Under the pieces are notes generated by a model that saw only the letters and a program-made list of their open reading frames with translations, was not told where the DNA came from and made no database searches. From Congeria kusceri (Eukaryota; Mollusca; Bivalvia; Myida; Dreissenidae): a stretch of DNA of 64,000 nucleotides. Position numbers and translations under genes: made by a program. Location of the stretch: NCBI GenBank assembly GCA_027627225.1, contig CM051038.1, forward strand, positions 46,772,843-46,836,842, given 5' to 3'. Shown here piece after piece: positions 1 through 12,800 of the stretch (within the stretch, counting starts at the first letter, position 1; every line of letters starts with the position of its first letter).

Positions 1-91
1 TTTATGCCCCTTCCAGTATCCAAAATATGTACCAACTGAAATACTTCGACTAGTTGAGCGCGCTGTCCTCTGACAGCTCTTGTATAGTTTT
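1..91 (+). repeat. End fragment of a dispersed repeat (GARS intron)
   Basis: The first 90 bases nearly match 4917-5002: both run from TATGCCCCTTCCA to CTGTCCTCTGACAGCTCTTG. This is the terminal part of the hairpin-headed repeat described at 4205-5002, cut by the window edge. Confidence 0.7.
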
Positions 92-136
92 ATTAGACAT
101 CAGCTTGTTGGCTACTAGTTCCACTAACATTATTAG

Positions 137-691
137 TAGGGATGGCAACGAATACCAAAATTGATATTCAAATATTTTATTGATATAGTATTCGAATATT
201 CGATCAGCGGATGCGGTAATATTTATTACAGTAATATTAAAAGACTAATATGTGTAATATGTAGTTACTACATGTACAAATGCATTTCAGAGAAAGGGTA
301 CTCAGTAACACCAATTAGCATCCACAAGACGCTTTAAATCTCCTACTAGATCTACTACTGATAAAGAGACAATGGTCCACATAATGGGATTAACATACTG
401 TAACAACAAACTGTCATATACTTAACAATAGAGCGATAGGTCGATTTTGACACCTTACTTGTGTACTAGAGAAGCTTAGGCAACAAGAATGTTTGATATT
501 TGAAGGCTAACAAAATATATATGCTGTATGTTTTATGCTTATTAAAATTTAATTAATGCTAACAAAAGATATATACTGTATGTTTAATGCTTATTAAAAT
601 GTAATTAATACACAGGTAAGTATTAGAATACCTAAAATATATGCAAATATTTTTTATTATTTGAATATTCGAATATTCGTTTTCATCCCTA
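137..691. mobile_element. hAT-like MITE with 8-bp target duplication
   Basis: Starts TAGGGATGGCAACGAAT and ends ATTCGTTTTCATCCCTA, so the termini are inverted. It is flanked by ATTATTAG (129-136) and GTTATTAG (692-699), an 8-bp duplication with one mismatch, as hAT transposases make. Subterminal regions are rich in TTCGAATATTCGAATA. No coding capacity. It ends 54 bp upstream of a GARS exon. A diverged relative lies at 16355-17070. Confidence 0.75.
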
Positions 692-745
692 GTTATTAGT
701 ATAATAATTCAGGAGCAAGTAAACACAGCACATTGTCTTTTGCAG

Positions 746-895
746 GTATCTACGACCAGAAACTGCTCAGGGTATATTCGTCAATTTCAAACGTCTCCTG
801 GAGTTCAATGGAGGCAAGTTGCCATTCGGAGGTGCCCAGATCGGTTCCGCCTTCAGAAACGAGATCTCGCCTCGATCTGGATTGATTAGAGTGAG
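746..895 (+). CDS. GARS: GARS exon: RPETAQG motif and motif 2
   Basis: Acceptor TTTTGCAG precedes 746. The first base completes a Gly codon, then [14 protein letters not shown] and [15 protein letters not shown] are read, covering the amino-acid/ATP-binding segment and class II motif 2. The donor GTATGG follows 895 (phase 2). Confidence 0.93.
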
Positions 896-3800
896 GTATG
901 GAAGGGTCTGTTATATATTTTTTATACACATTTCGAAATGAAATATGAAGCTGTGTCATGTTACACTCCTTCTCTATTCAAAAAACAAAACATTTTGCCT
1001 TTGTAAAACAACTGAAAAAAAACCAGAAACATGTCTTCAGTTTTGAAAAAAAAGTCAGAAATAGTTTCTTTTATTGATTTAAAAAATGATTCTTTCACCA
1101 GAGAGTTCACAATGGCGGAGATTGAGTACTTTGTGGACCCTCAGGAGAAGCAGACGTTCCCCAAGTTTGACCACGTGCGCGACCTCCAGGTGACCTTGCT
1201 GTCGGGATGCAGACAGATGGAGGGCAAGGGACCCGAGGAGAAGACCCTTGGCGAGGCAGTCTTGGATGTAAGAAACCGGATGATAATCTGAGGATTGAAA
1301 CTTTATCATTTCAAATTTTTTAGCCTATCATTTGATTGTCAGAACTAACACAGGCCTTTAAACCCTACATTGGTAAATTTGAACTGGATGCTCAGATTCT
1401 GTTTTATATAGTCGGATTGTAAAATTTGCAAAGTGGGAGACATTAAGATGCCCCCACACAGTGGGAGACATTAAGATGCTCCCACACAGTGGGAGACATT
1501 AAGATGCCCCCACACAGTGGGAGGCAATAAGCCTTCTCCGTCCGTCTATCCTTATGTAGGTCCTGAAATTTTGTGGACTCGACTCCTTTTTAGCTACTTG
1601 GATGGATTTCGCTCAAACTTTCACAACTGAAAGTGACTAAACCTGTAGGTGACCATAAAGGAAGGTATTTTGGCTGCTACCAATTTAGGCATAATTATGG
1701 CCCTGTCATTTTTTCCAGTTTAGAATATTTACTTCCCGAAATTTTGTGGACTCATCTCTTTAACTGCTTGGCGGATTTCGTTCAAACTTTCACAGCTGAA
1801 GAACCTTAATGTTTAGGTAGTTGTAAAGAAAGGAATTCTGCCTGTGACCAATTTTAGCAGAATTATGGCCCTTTGTCATTTTTTCCACGGAAGAATATAT
1901 ATGAAAAATTGAAAATAAATTTGTGAGGCAAAAATTACATTTTGTGTTGGCGACACGCTGTTTGTCTGTGTCACATCTTGTTTTGCTCTTAAGTAATAAG
2001 TAATAGAACTTGGGCTTGCGTGGCAAAACTGCTAATTTTGATGTCGTTTGACGTGACAAACTAAACCTCAACAGTGGGGGCAGTATTGTATTGAATTATG
2101 ATGGTCAAGGGGAGGGGGGGGGGAATTTTTGTCAAGGTGCAACTTTGCACTTTGAAGATGTATTTGATCCCACCCTTAACTTTGAGGAAACATTGAACAA
2201 AATTTAAACCTAACATCTCATGTTTATCAAGGAACATCCAGTAATTTCCTATTATTCTAGTTCTAGTTGTTTTAGCTCTAATCAGATCCCAAGAAGATAA
2301 TCAATGTTTTTCATTGCAGAAGATGAATGTTGCCTCTGGCCTTGTGTCACAGTTGTCATAAATTACCACCTGTTTATGACATATAACCGTAAACCGTCAT
2401 AATGTATTTTTGTCGTGAAGGATAGATATGGTGGTAGATGTTATCTCAGTAAATTGACTTTCTGTTTTCCCAATGATGCATTGTCATAGTTGTCAAAATA
2501 TCACAAATAATTTTGAGTGGTAAATTTGTCACATATTGGCTTGCATACATGTATATGTAGTGGTATTTAGTGGTATTTTATGAAGCTTGTGACGTTGTCA
2601 AAATTTTGCTCCAGGGTTAGAATTGGTCCTGCCTTGGGGTTACATGTTTGCATACAGATAGTACAAAAACAAAACGAAAATGTCTCAAAACTTACATGTA
2701 TGACACAACTAACCAAGTTATCTGGTATTTAGAATTGTGCAGTATAGGACTGGTAGAAAATACTAGAATGTGTCTACATGTATGAAATCCTATGCTGCAG
2801 TTAGTCATTTCTATGATATATGAATATTGCTTAGGCCATACCAATTTGATTCTATGTTTAACGTCCTCGGGCTGGTAGGTTTTCGGATGCCTGAATGAAA
2901 AAATAAAAATTTGACATCGTGAAATATAAAGTTGGAAAGCATATAAAAATTTGAAAAAAAAATACTTTTAGTGTTTTTACCAATATTAGTAAAAAAAGTG
3001 CAACTAGTCAATTTACACAGTTCAAATACTGTGTTAAAGTATATACCCAATATGAAGATGATACATAACAGTTTTGCAGGTAAACATTTATTTGCTTAGC
3101 TCGTACCAGTGCCATAAATAGGTTGTGAAAGAAAAAAAAAATTATCGACTCTTTGTTTGTTTTTTACTGCCTGGTTGGTAGGTGTCGAAAAATCCTGGTG
3201 ACTCTAAGCTTACAATCAAATTTGTATGGCCTTTTTTTTTAAACAATCTTTTTTGCTGTTAACCTCATGACTTAGCAGAAGTTCCTATTGCTAATCCATA
3301 TTCCAAAGACATATATTGAATATTTCAGGATTTGATTATTGTTTAGGCTTTATACTAGGCTACACTGAATATGCATTTGAGTGAGACATATATTCTAAAT
3401 GTTACAACAATACAGCCGGGTCCGGCTAGCTCAGTTGGTAGAGCTCTAGACTGTCAATCCGGGGATCTTGAGTTGGAACCCCAGCCCGGCCACATAATTG
3501 TGTGGGGATTGGTCATGAAATTATTTCTACGGCCATTCTCCCTGTAGGGCAGTTGTCAGTTACTGGCATAGGTATGTGCACTTAGTACTGGTAAACCGCT
3601 TAGATTGGCTAAGCTTGCCCAGGAAAAGTGTGAGTAGGTTAACTGACCGCCGTGATATGACTGAAAAATACTGTTAAAAACTGCGAAAAACCCCAACAAA
3701 ACAAACAAACAAATACAACAATACAGGCTATATTCATTACCCATAACAGATATTTGCATAATGCTTATATTAAAAAGTTGCTTACTTCAGAGTGCAATAG

Positions 3801-6800
3801 ACTATGCCAAAACTAGATAAAGCCTATAAACAATACTGATGTTACTGTTAACGTCAATGAATAATTTTTATTATTCCCCCCCATGGCAGATGGCGGGGTA
3901 TATTGGGTTGCTAATGTCGGTTGGTCGGTCAGTAGACCACTTTCATTTCCGCTCTCTAATTTCAATAGTTTTCATTTTTATTATGCCCCCTATCGAAGAT
4001 GGCAGGTATATTGGTTTGCTAATGTAGGTCGGTCGGTCAGTAGACCACTTTCATTTCCGTTGTCAAAGGTCAATAGTTTTCATCTGATCTTCACCAAACT
4101 TAATGAAAATGTTTGTGGGTATAATATCTAGGTCAAGTTCGATAATAAGCCAAATTGCTCCAGGTGTTCTGGACTTATTGCCCTGGAATTATCTGAAATT
4201 GGCCTTTTTAGCTCGACTATTCGAAGAATAGGACTGGTGAGCTATCCTGCTACCCAACGCGTCAGCGTCCGCGTCTGAATTGGTTTAAGTTTTCATTCAT
4301 AAGTCTTGTAACTTCAAAACTACATACGTTATTCACTTGGAACTTTGGAATATACCTTTGTCATCAACTCCAGTATCAGGGGCAGCATTCCCCATAACTA
4401 TGTTTGTATTTTGACACAGTTATGCCCCTTTTTCAAATAGATTTTCTGGTTTAAGTTTATATTCAAAAGTTTTGTAACTTCAACACTACATAAGTTATTC
4501 ACTTAAAACTTGGAACTAACCTTTGTCATCAACTGTAGTATCAGGAGCAACATTACCCATAACTCTGTTTTGTATTCTGACAGAACTTTGTCATCAACTC
4601 TAGTATCAGGAGCAACATTACCCATAACTCTGTTTTGTATTCTGACAGAGTTATGCCCCTTTTTCACATAGATTTTTTTGGTTAAAGTTTATATTCAAAA
4701 GTTTGGTAACTTCAAAACTACATAATTTATTCACTTGAAACTTGGAACTAACCTTTGTCATCAACTCTAGTATCAGGGGCAACATTACTCATAACTCTGT
4801 TGTGTATTTCGACAGAGTTATACACACTTTTTACATTGATTTTGTGGTTGAAGTTTTTGTTTAAAAAATGTATAAACTATACAAGGCTTCACTTAAAAGT
4901 TTTGTATTTATCAAATTTATGCCCCTTCCACTATCCAAAATATGTACCAACTGAAATACCTCAAATAGTCTAGCGTGCTGTCCTCTGACAGCTCTTGTTA
5001 GCCGTTTCCACACTCTAAGTCCAACAGTTTTCATTCAGTCTTCACCAAACTTCATAAAAATGTTAGTAATAATAATTTCTAGGTCAAGTTCGATAATAAG
5101 CCAAATCGCCCCAGGAATTGATAGTTTACCTCCAATCTTTACAAAACTTCATGAACATGTTTGTGGCCATGTTTAATTATCAATTAAATCGCCTCAGTAA
5201 TTGTGGAGTTATGGCCCTTGAATTATCTAAAATTGGCCATTTTAGCAGTTTCTGTTCTCAAAGTCCAACAGTTCATAGCGGAACTTCACCGAATTTGAAG
5301 AAAATCTAAAAGTTTGATAATCAACCAAATCGTCCCAGTCACTGAGGAGTTATGGCCCTTAATATCTAAAATTTGTTCAGTTATTTTAGCCTAGAGGGGC
5401 ATAACTGTTTTACAAACAGCTCTTGTTATTTATTCAGGGTGCAATAGCCAACAACACAAGTAATCTTTATAAAAATGAAGGCAGTACCAATAGTAATTCT
5501 TCTGTTAAGCTCAATTCTAACATGACAAAATTACATGACAAAGAACAAATGTATCGTTGTTAAACTACCCAATAAACAACACAAAAAGTAGTCCTGATTC
5601 TGAGTGGAGCATAGTAAAATGTAGATCTCATTACAGTTGCAATTATATTTGTAAAATCATGTTAGAATCAAAATAATTTGTCTTATCTTTGTTTATTGGT
5701 CAATAAACAACTCTTTGTCATTCTGATGCGTGGCTATTAAACCACTTAGGCTAACGCCCAGGTGGTTTATTTGCTGATAAACAACGATAAATCGAAAATT
5801 ATTTCTTGAATGAATAACATTTGTTTTCTTCAGGGCACGATAGCCAATGAGAGTCTTGCCTATTTCATGGGCAGGATCTATCTGTTCATGGCCAAGGTGG
5901 GAGTGGACATGCGGAAGTTCCGATTCCGTCAGCACCTTTCCAACGAGATGGCCCACTATGCCTGTGACTGTTGGGATGCTGAGATGAAAACCTCCTACGT
6001 AAGTCTACTGGGCTTTAATTGCATTCTTTTTAGGGCTGAATAGTGCCTCCTTCCACCTGCTGGGGAGTAGGAGTTTTCCATCCTTGTCTGTTAAAATTCT
6101 GCCAAAATCGAAGTGCATTGTAGCATGTTGATTTGCATGTAAACAATCAAAATCTGATGATAAACTGAATATTATGGAAATGATCTGATGTAAGTTTGTT
6201 TGTGTTTTTATGCCCCCGGCATCTTGATGCAGGAGGCATATAGTGATCGTCCTGTCCGTCCTTCCATCCGTGACAAGGTTAAGTAGATTTTACCGTTTCG
6301 TCTAGCACAAACACCGCTTACTACAACACTGGTATACCATTCCCTATCCACCCATATCACCCAACCTCACGTTGACCTTGACCTAATTTGGACTTATAAT
6401 AATTCAAAAGTGCCATTTCTTGGTTAACTAGATTTTACCGTTTCGTCTAGCATCAACACCGCTGACTACAACACTTGGATATTTGCACAGTTTTTACTTA
6501 TGACCGTGCCCAATCCACCCATATCACCCAACCTCACTTTGACCTTGATCTTGAACTTATTTGGATTAAGAAATGGGCTACCCAGCACCAATCGGGGGCA
6601 TGTGTGTTTATCAAACACAGAAACTTGTTCAAAACATACTTCATTTTGCCTCCAAAAATGTATTTAAAAAAAAAATGCCAAATTTTCAATAATATCAGAA
6701 ATTTGTGTACAACTTAACTATTGGCAACTTTGGCTACGTGTAACAATAACAAAGATTTATGTTAGGTATATGTTATGTTCAATAGAGATTTAAGTACCGT

Positions 6801-9800
6801 TATTGGCATGTTAACTGCATCACAATTATCAGTTTTAGGAAGATTTTTTTTTTTGAAGTCTTTCTTTTAAACGTTCATACTCTCTTGTTGACAGGGTTGG
6901 ATAGAGTGTGTGGGTTGTGCAGACCGATCATGTTACGACTTGACCTGCCACTATAAAGCCACGGGCCAGAAGCTGGTAGCTGAACGCAAACTCCCTGAAC
7001 CCATATCCTTTATATAAGAGTTATGGCCCTTCGATTATGGTATTCGGGACTTTATTTTATGTAGAGAAAAGGCAAACACCATCTTATAGATAGAGGTCTG
7101 TATCTGTGACACAACTGCTGGTGATCCATCTTATAGATAGAGGTCTGTATCTGTGACACAGCTGCTGGTGATCCATCTTATAGATGTATCTGTGACACAA
7201 CTGCTGGTGATCCATCTTATACATAGAGGTCTGTATCTGTGACACAACTGCTAGTGATCTATCTTATAGATAGAAGTCTGTATCTGTGAGACAACTGCTA
7301 GTGATCCATTTTATAGATAAAGGTCTGTATCTGTGACACAACTGCTAGTGATCCAACTGTTAGTGATCCATCTTATAGATAGAGGTCTGTATCTGTGACA
7401 CAACTGCTAGTGATCCATCTTATAGAGGTCTGTATCTAAGACACAACTGCTAGTGATCCAGCTTATAGATAGAAGTCTGTATCTGTGACACAACTGCTAG
7501 TGATCCATCTTATAGATAGAGTTCTGTATATGTGACACAACTGCTAGTGATCCATTTTATAGATAGAGGTCTGTATCTGTGACACAACTGCTGGTGATCC
7601 ATCTTATAGATAGAGGTCTGTATCTGTGACACAACTGCCACTGATCTATTTTATAGATAGAGGTCTGTATCTGTGACATAACTGCTTGTGATCCATCTTA
7701 TAGAGGACTGTATCTGTGACACAACTGCTGGTGATCCATCTTATACATAGAGGTCTGTATCTGTGACACAACTGCTAGTGATCTATCTTATAGATAAATG
7801 TCTGTATCTGTGACAAAACTGCTATTTATAGAATGGGCAGAACTAAGTTACATATAATTTTAGGAGTGTAAAGGTTGTAAGCTCTTTAATTACTTTTAGG
7901 AAGAAATAAATCTAATGATATTAGGTTACAAAAAGGTATGTACAAATAGTATTTGCTTTCATTTTAATGCTACAAATAAGTTATTAAAATTGGTCCTGGA
8001 TTTGAAAGAAATATAAGTGGTACGATGCAAATAATTAAATATATTAATAATTTTGTGCACATACAGGATCTTTGTATTTAATTATTTTTGTCTTTGGATA
8101 CTCTGTCTCTTTAGCCACTTATAAATTTCAGTCATCTTAAATATAACACAAAAAAACGTTTATGAAAATGTGAAGGCTGCTGCTTATGAAAATTACTATT
8201 GGTTATTTAAATAGAACAAACTTAGTAAACTGCTAATGTTCGTAAAAGAAAATAAGTTCTTTTCTGGCAAAGTGAAATTTTCATGATATTGGACCTTAAC
8301 TGATCCTACAAAAACATAAATGTGGTTGAGTGCAAAGTGAACAAAGGTGTCATCGGAAAAGTGTTCAAGAATGAGGCGAAGCTGATAACTGACCATCTCT
8401 CCAGCCTCCCATCAGAAGATGTTGATGTCATCGATAAAACTATGCAGGAGAAGGGGTAAGTGTTTATTGGCTGTCTGGGTGATCAATGATATTTGGATGT
8501 TACAGACTGGTATTCCAATGATATTTAGATTTAAAGACTGGTATTCCAATGATATTTGGATGGTAAAGACTGGTATTCCAATACTATTTAGATGCTAAAG
8601 TCTGATATTCCAATGATATTTGGATGGTAAAGACTGGTATTCCAATAATATTTAGATGTTAAAGACTGGTATTTCAATCATATTTGGATGGTAAAGACTG
8701 ATATTCCAATAATATTTTGATGGTAAAGACTGGTATTCCTGTGATATTTGTAGATTAAAGACTGGTATTGAAATGATATTTGTATATTAACGACTGGTTT
8801 TGCAATAATATTTGTATATTAAAGACTGGTATTCCAATGATTTCTATATTAAAGACTGGTATTCCAATAATATTTATATGTCAAAGACTGCCGTTGCAAT
8901 GATATTTAACTGTTAAAGACTGTAGTCCAGTTTGTTTTTTAACTGAGAATCTAAGCACGTAAAGTTCAAAATTTACCAGTGTAAGGCCTGCAGTCTTTTG
9001 CATATTTGAAGCAATGAGTTCTCAAAAGATTATTTTAAGTTTTTGCGTATGTTTTTTTCCAGAGAGGCAGAAATCTCTATCAAGGGCCAGTCCTTCACTC
9101 TGAAGCCAGACATGTTAACTCTGTCCAGATTTGAAAAGACCATTCATGGTAAATACTTGACTCCACTTTTAGACTTTCGGTATTTCTGTGCTTTGATGTC
9201 TTCCATTTCGCTTTCAGAAGTATCATTTGCTGTATTACTTTTTGTGTATGGATAAAAAATGACTTTAAATCTGGGTCCGTACCCACAAAGCTCCTTAGTG
9301 AAAACTTTGGTAAATTGCTTAAAATCATAAAAAGCAAAAGTCTGTGATCGCTTCATTTTAAGATTATTTTGTTTTAAATGGATTTAATATGGTAGAATAA
9401 AAGTTTTTTTTTTTTTTTAATTTAACACATTTCACTTAAGTATGACTTAAATTAATATTGTCCTTAGGAGCTTTGTGGATATGACCCCAGGGGTGTGTGT
9501 TTCTGCCTTTGTGGATATGATCCCAGGGGGGTGTTTCTGCCTTTGTGGATATGACCCCAGTGGGGGGGTGTTTCTGCCTTTGTGGATATGACCCCACGGG
9601 GGGTGTTTCTGCCTTTGTGGATATGATCCCAGGGGGGTGTTTCTGCCTTTGTGGATATGACCCCAGTGGGGGGGTGTTTCTGCCTTTGTGGATATGACCC
9701 CACGGGGGGTGTTTCTGCCTTTGTGGATATGATCCCAGGGGGGTGTTTCTGCCTTTGTGGATATGACCCCAGGGGGGTGTTTCTGCCTTTGTGGATATGA

Positions 9801-12800
9801 CCCCAGGGGGGGTGTTTCTGCCTTTGTGGATATGACCCCAGGGGGGTGTTTCTGCCTTTGTGGATATGACCCCAGGGGGGTGTTTATGCCTTTGTGGATA
9901 TGACCCTAGGGGGGTGTTTATGCCTTTGTGGATATGACCCTAGGGGGGTGTTTCTGCCTTTGTGGATATGACCCCAGTGGGGTGTTTCTGCCTTTGTATA
10001 TATGACCCCAGGGGGGGTGTTTCTGCCTTTGTGGATATGACCCAGGGGGGTGTTTCTGCCTTTGTGGATATGACCCCAGGGGGGTGTTTCTGCCTTTGTG
10101 GATATGACCCTAGGGGGGGTTCTCTGCCTTTGTGGATATGACCCTAGGGGGGTGTTTCTGCCTTTGTGGATATGGCCCCCGGGGGGGGTTTCTGCCTTTG
10201 TGGATATGACCCTAGGGGGGTGTTTCTGCCTTTGTGGATATGACCCCAGGGGGGGGTTTCTGCCTTTGTGGATATGACCCCAGGGGTGGGGGTTTTTCTG
10301 CCTTTGTGGATATTACCCTAGAGGGGTGTTTCTGTCTTTGTGGATATGACCCCAGGGGGGTGTTTCTGCCTTTGTGGATATGACCCCAGGGGGGTGTTTC
10401 TGCCTTTGTGGATATGACCCCAGGGGGGGTGTTTCTGCCTTTGTGGATATGACCCCAGGGGGGTGTTTCTGCCTTTGCAATTAAGTCCTAGCCAAATAGC
10501 TAAACAAATTGTCAATCAAATCTCGGCATAAGATCAATACCCTTTATCTTTGGAACTTGTTGAGTTTTTGTAAACCCTTTTGGGATGTTAGGTTAATTTC
10601 CACTCCTAAAGTCACCCCTATTTCTAAGCCTTGGTAACAAATAATCACATTTTGGTACATACAAATATTTAATAAAAATAAGCTTCAAGTTATTTGCATG
10701 TGTTGATATATTTTTTTATTTACCTGCAACATACTTTTAAGTTTTACTTCAATATTGATGGTTTTCCTTGCAGTTGAGGAGTTTACCCCGTCTGTCATTG
10801 AGCCTTCGTTTGGTATCGGCCGAGTCATGTATACCTTGTTTGAACACAACTTCAAGATCAGAGAGGGCGACGAGCAGCGATCGGTAGGCATTTAATATAC
10901 ATGGGCTTTTTAGATCACCTGAGCACGAAGTGCTCGGTGAGCTATTGATATAGGGACCTCTCCTCTTCCATCGTCTGTCGTCCGTGTGCCGTCAACAATT
11001 GGGTTCGTATTCATGCTGGTGACTTGCACAGTTTGTGTATGACCATAAAATCTCTGAGGGGATTGTTATTGGGTCAGACCACTCCAGTAACACTAGAGTT
11101 ATTGCCCCTTTTTCATTCAAAAAAAGTGAAAAATGCCTTTTTCCAACATATAGACTTTATTTTCCATCCAATCTTAACCAATCTTTCACAGTTTGTGTAT
11201 AACCATCAGATCTCAGCAGATGCCAAAAATGGGCCAGATCGTGTTTCAAACACCAGAGTTATTGCCCTTTGTTTATTAAAAAATACACAAAAATGGACAT
11301 TATTCAGGATAGAGACTTCATATTTAATCCAATCTTTGTATATTACCATGAGATTACAGTTGAAGTCGAAGATAAGCAAGATCGGACCAGAAACACCGGA
11401 GTAATTGCCCTTTGTTTGTGAAAAAAATATGCAACAATGAACATTATTCAGGATAGAGACTTCCTTTTTCATCCAATCTTCACCAATATTGCACAGTTTA
11501 CCTATGACCATAAGATTAAAAGTGAAATCGAATAAAAGCAATATCGGGCCAGAAACACCAGATTTATTTCGCTTTGTGAAAAAAATATACAAAAATGGAG
11601 ATTATTCAGGATAGAGACTTCCTTTTTCATCCAATCTTCACCAATCGTGCACAGTTTGTCTATGAACGTAGGACTACAGGTGGAGTGGACTATAAGCATG
11701 ATCGGGTCAGAAACACCAGAGTTATTGCCCCTTGTATTTGGAAAATAAAAATCATCAAGTTATCAATGATTGGCTTGCACACACGATTTTTTATTCAATG
11801 TTGACCAAACTTACACAGTTTGCGTATGACCATAAAAATTGATTGATAAAATTTGATTCCAACAGTTGCAAATCATGCATGCAGTTATTTGTAAATGCAA
11901 CATTGATAGCTTCAGAGCCTGCATTAAGTTCATTTATCATCATTCGACAGAAAATTATCAAAGAAAAAGCAAAACTTGACCTTACAGCACAGAATCGCAG
12001 TTATCGCATTGCAACTAGTTCTCCAAAACTGTCTGTGAAAAAGACATCAAAATCCACTGTTTCGGCATTTTCCAGAATTGTCACTGACTTAATGAATAAG
12101 GGTCAGGTAAGAATATCGAGAAAAATGATTTGAGAACCATTAACAAAAACACCGGACATCCACTACCCACACTAATACTTTAGTAAGCCTATTGCACTAA
12201 CCGATGTTTTAAATCAAATTGATTCTATCCCCCTTTGCGTATTGTTCATAAACCTTAATTTTCAAACCTGTCACAACAGTTTGGTCTTCATCTGAACCAG
12301 TTCTCAGGTGAGCGCTTTGGGCCTTCATGGCCCTCATTTTTAGGGATTGGGTCCAGACTCTTGGCTTAGGGAAAATCACTGCAGCAAATTTGGGATATCC
12401 AGGCATAATTTGCAAAGAGGGTAAAAAATCCATGGGTATATTTAAACTTTTGTGGTAGGGTGCATGATTTTAAAGACTTTTTGCAAAGGGATGACATCTG
12501 TATTCAGCCACCATAACATAAGATTAAAATGCCCCACTTGCAGTTGAAAAGTTTGTTATATGCTGTATACATGTATTTCAAAATTGTGTAATGCAGTATT
12601 GCCGGTATTTACACATTTATCTCGAACGATTTTTATTCTCACATTTTCTCACACATTGGGCTAATAAATATGACGCTGTGTGTCACAAATACATGTATGA
12701 TAATTTAGAAAGGGTTATCATGTTTTATAACTTCTTTGACTTGATGTTTTCAGTACCTCTCACTTCCTCCCATCATTGCGCCATACAAATGTTCAGTACT

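Noticed and set aside
1031..1291. An 86-codon ORF with ATG start as a separate gene
   Set aside because: It is GARS exon 1102-1267 plus intron sequence on each side; the conserved part starts at the acceptor.
9464..10515. Minus-strand repetitive frames ([11 protein letters not shown] type)
   Set aside because: Translation of the G-rich intronic minisatellite, antisense to GARS.
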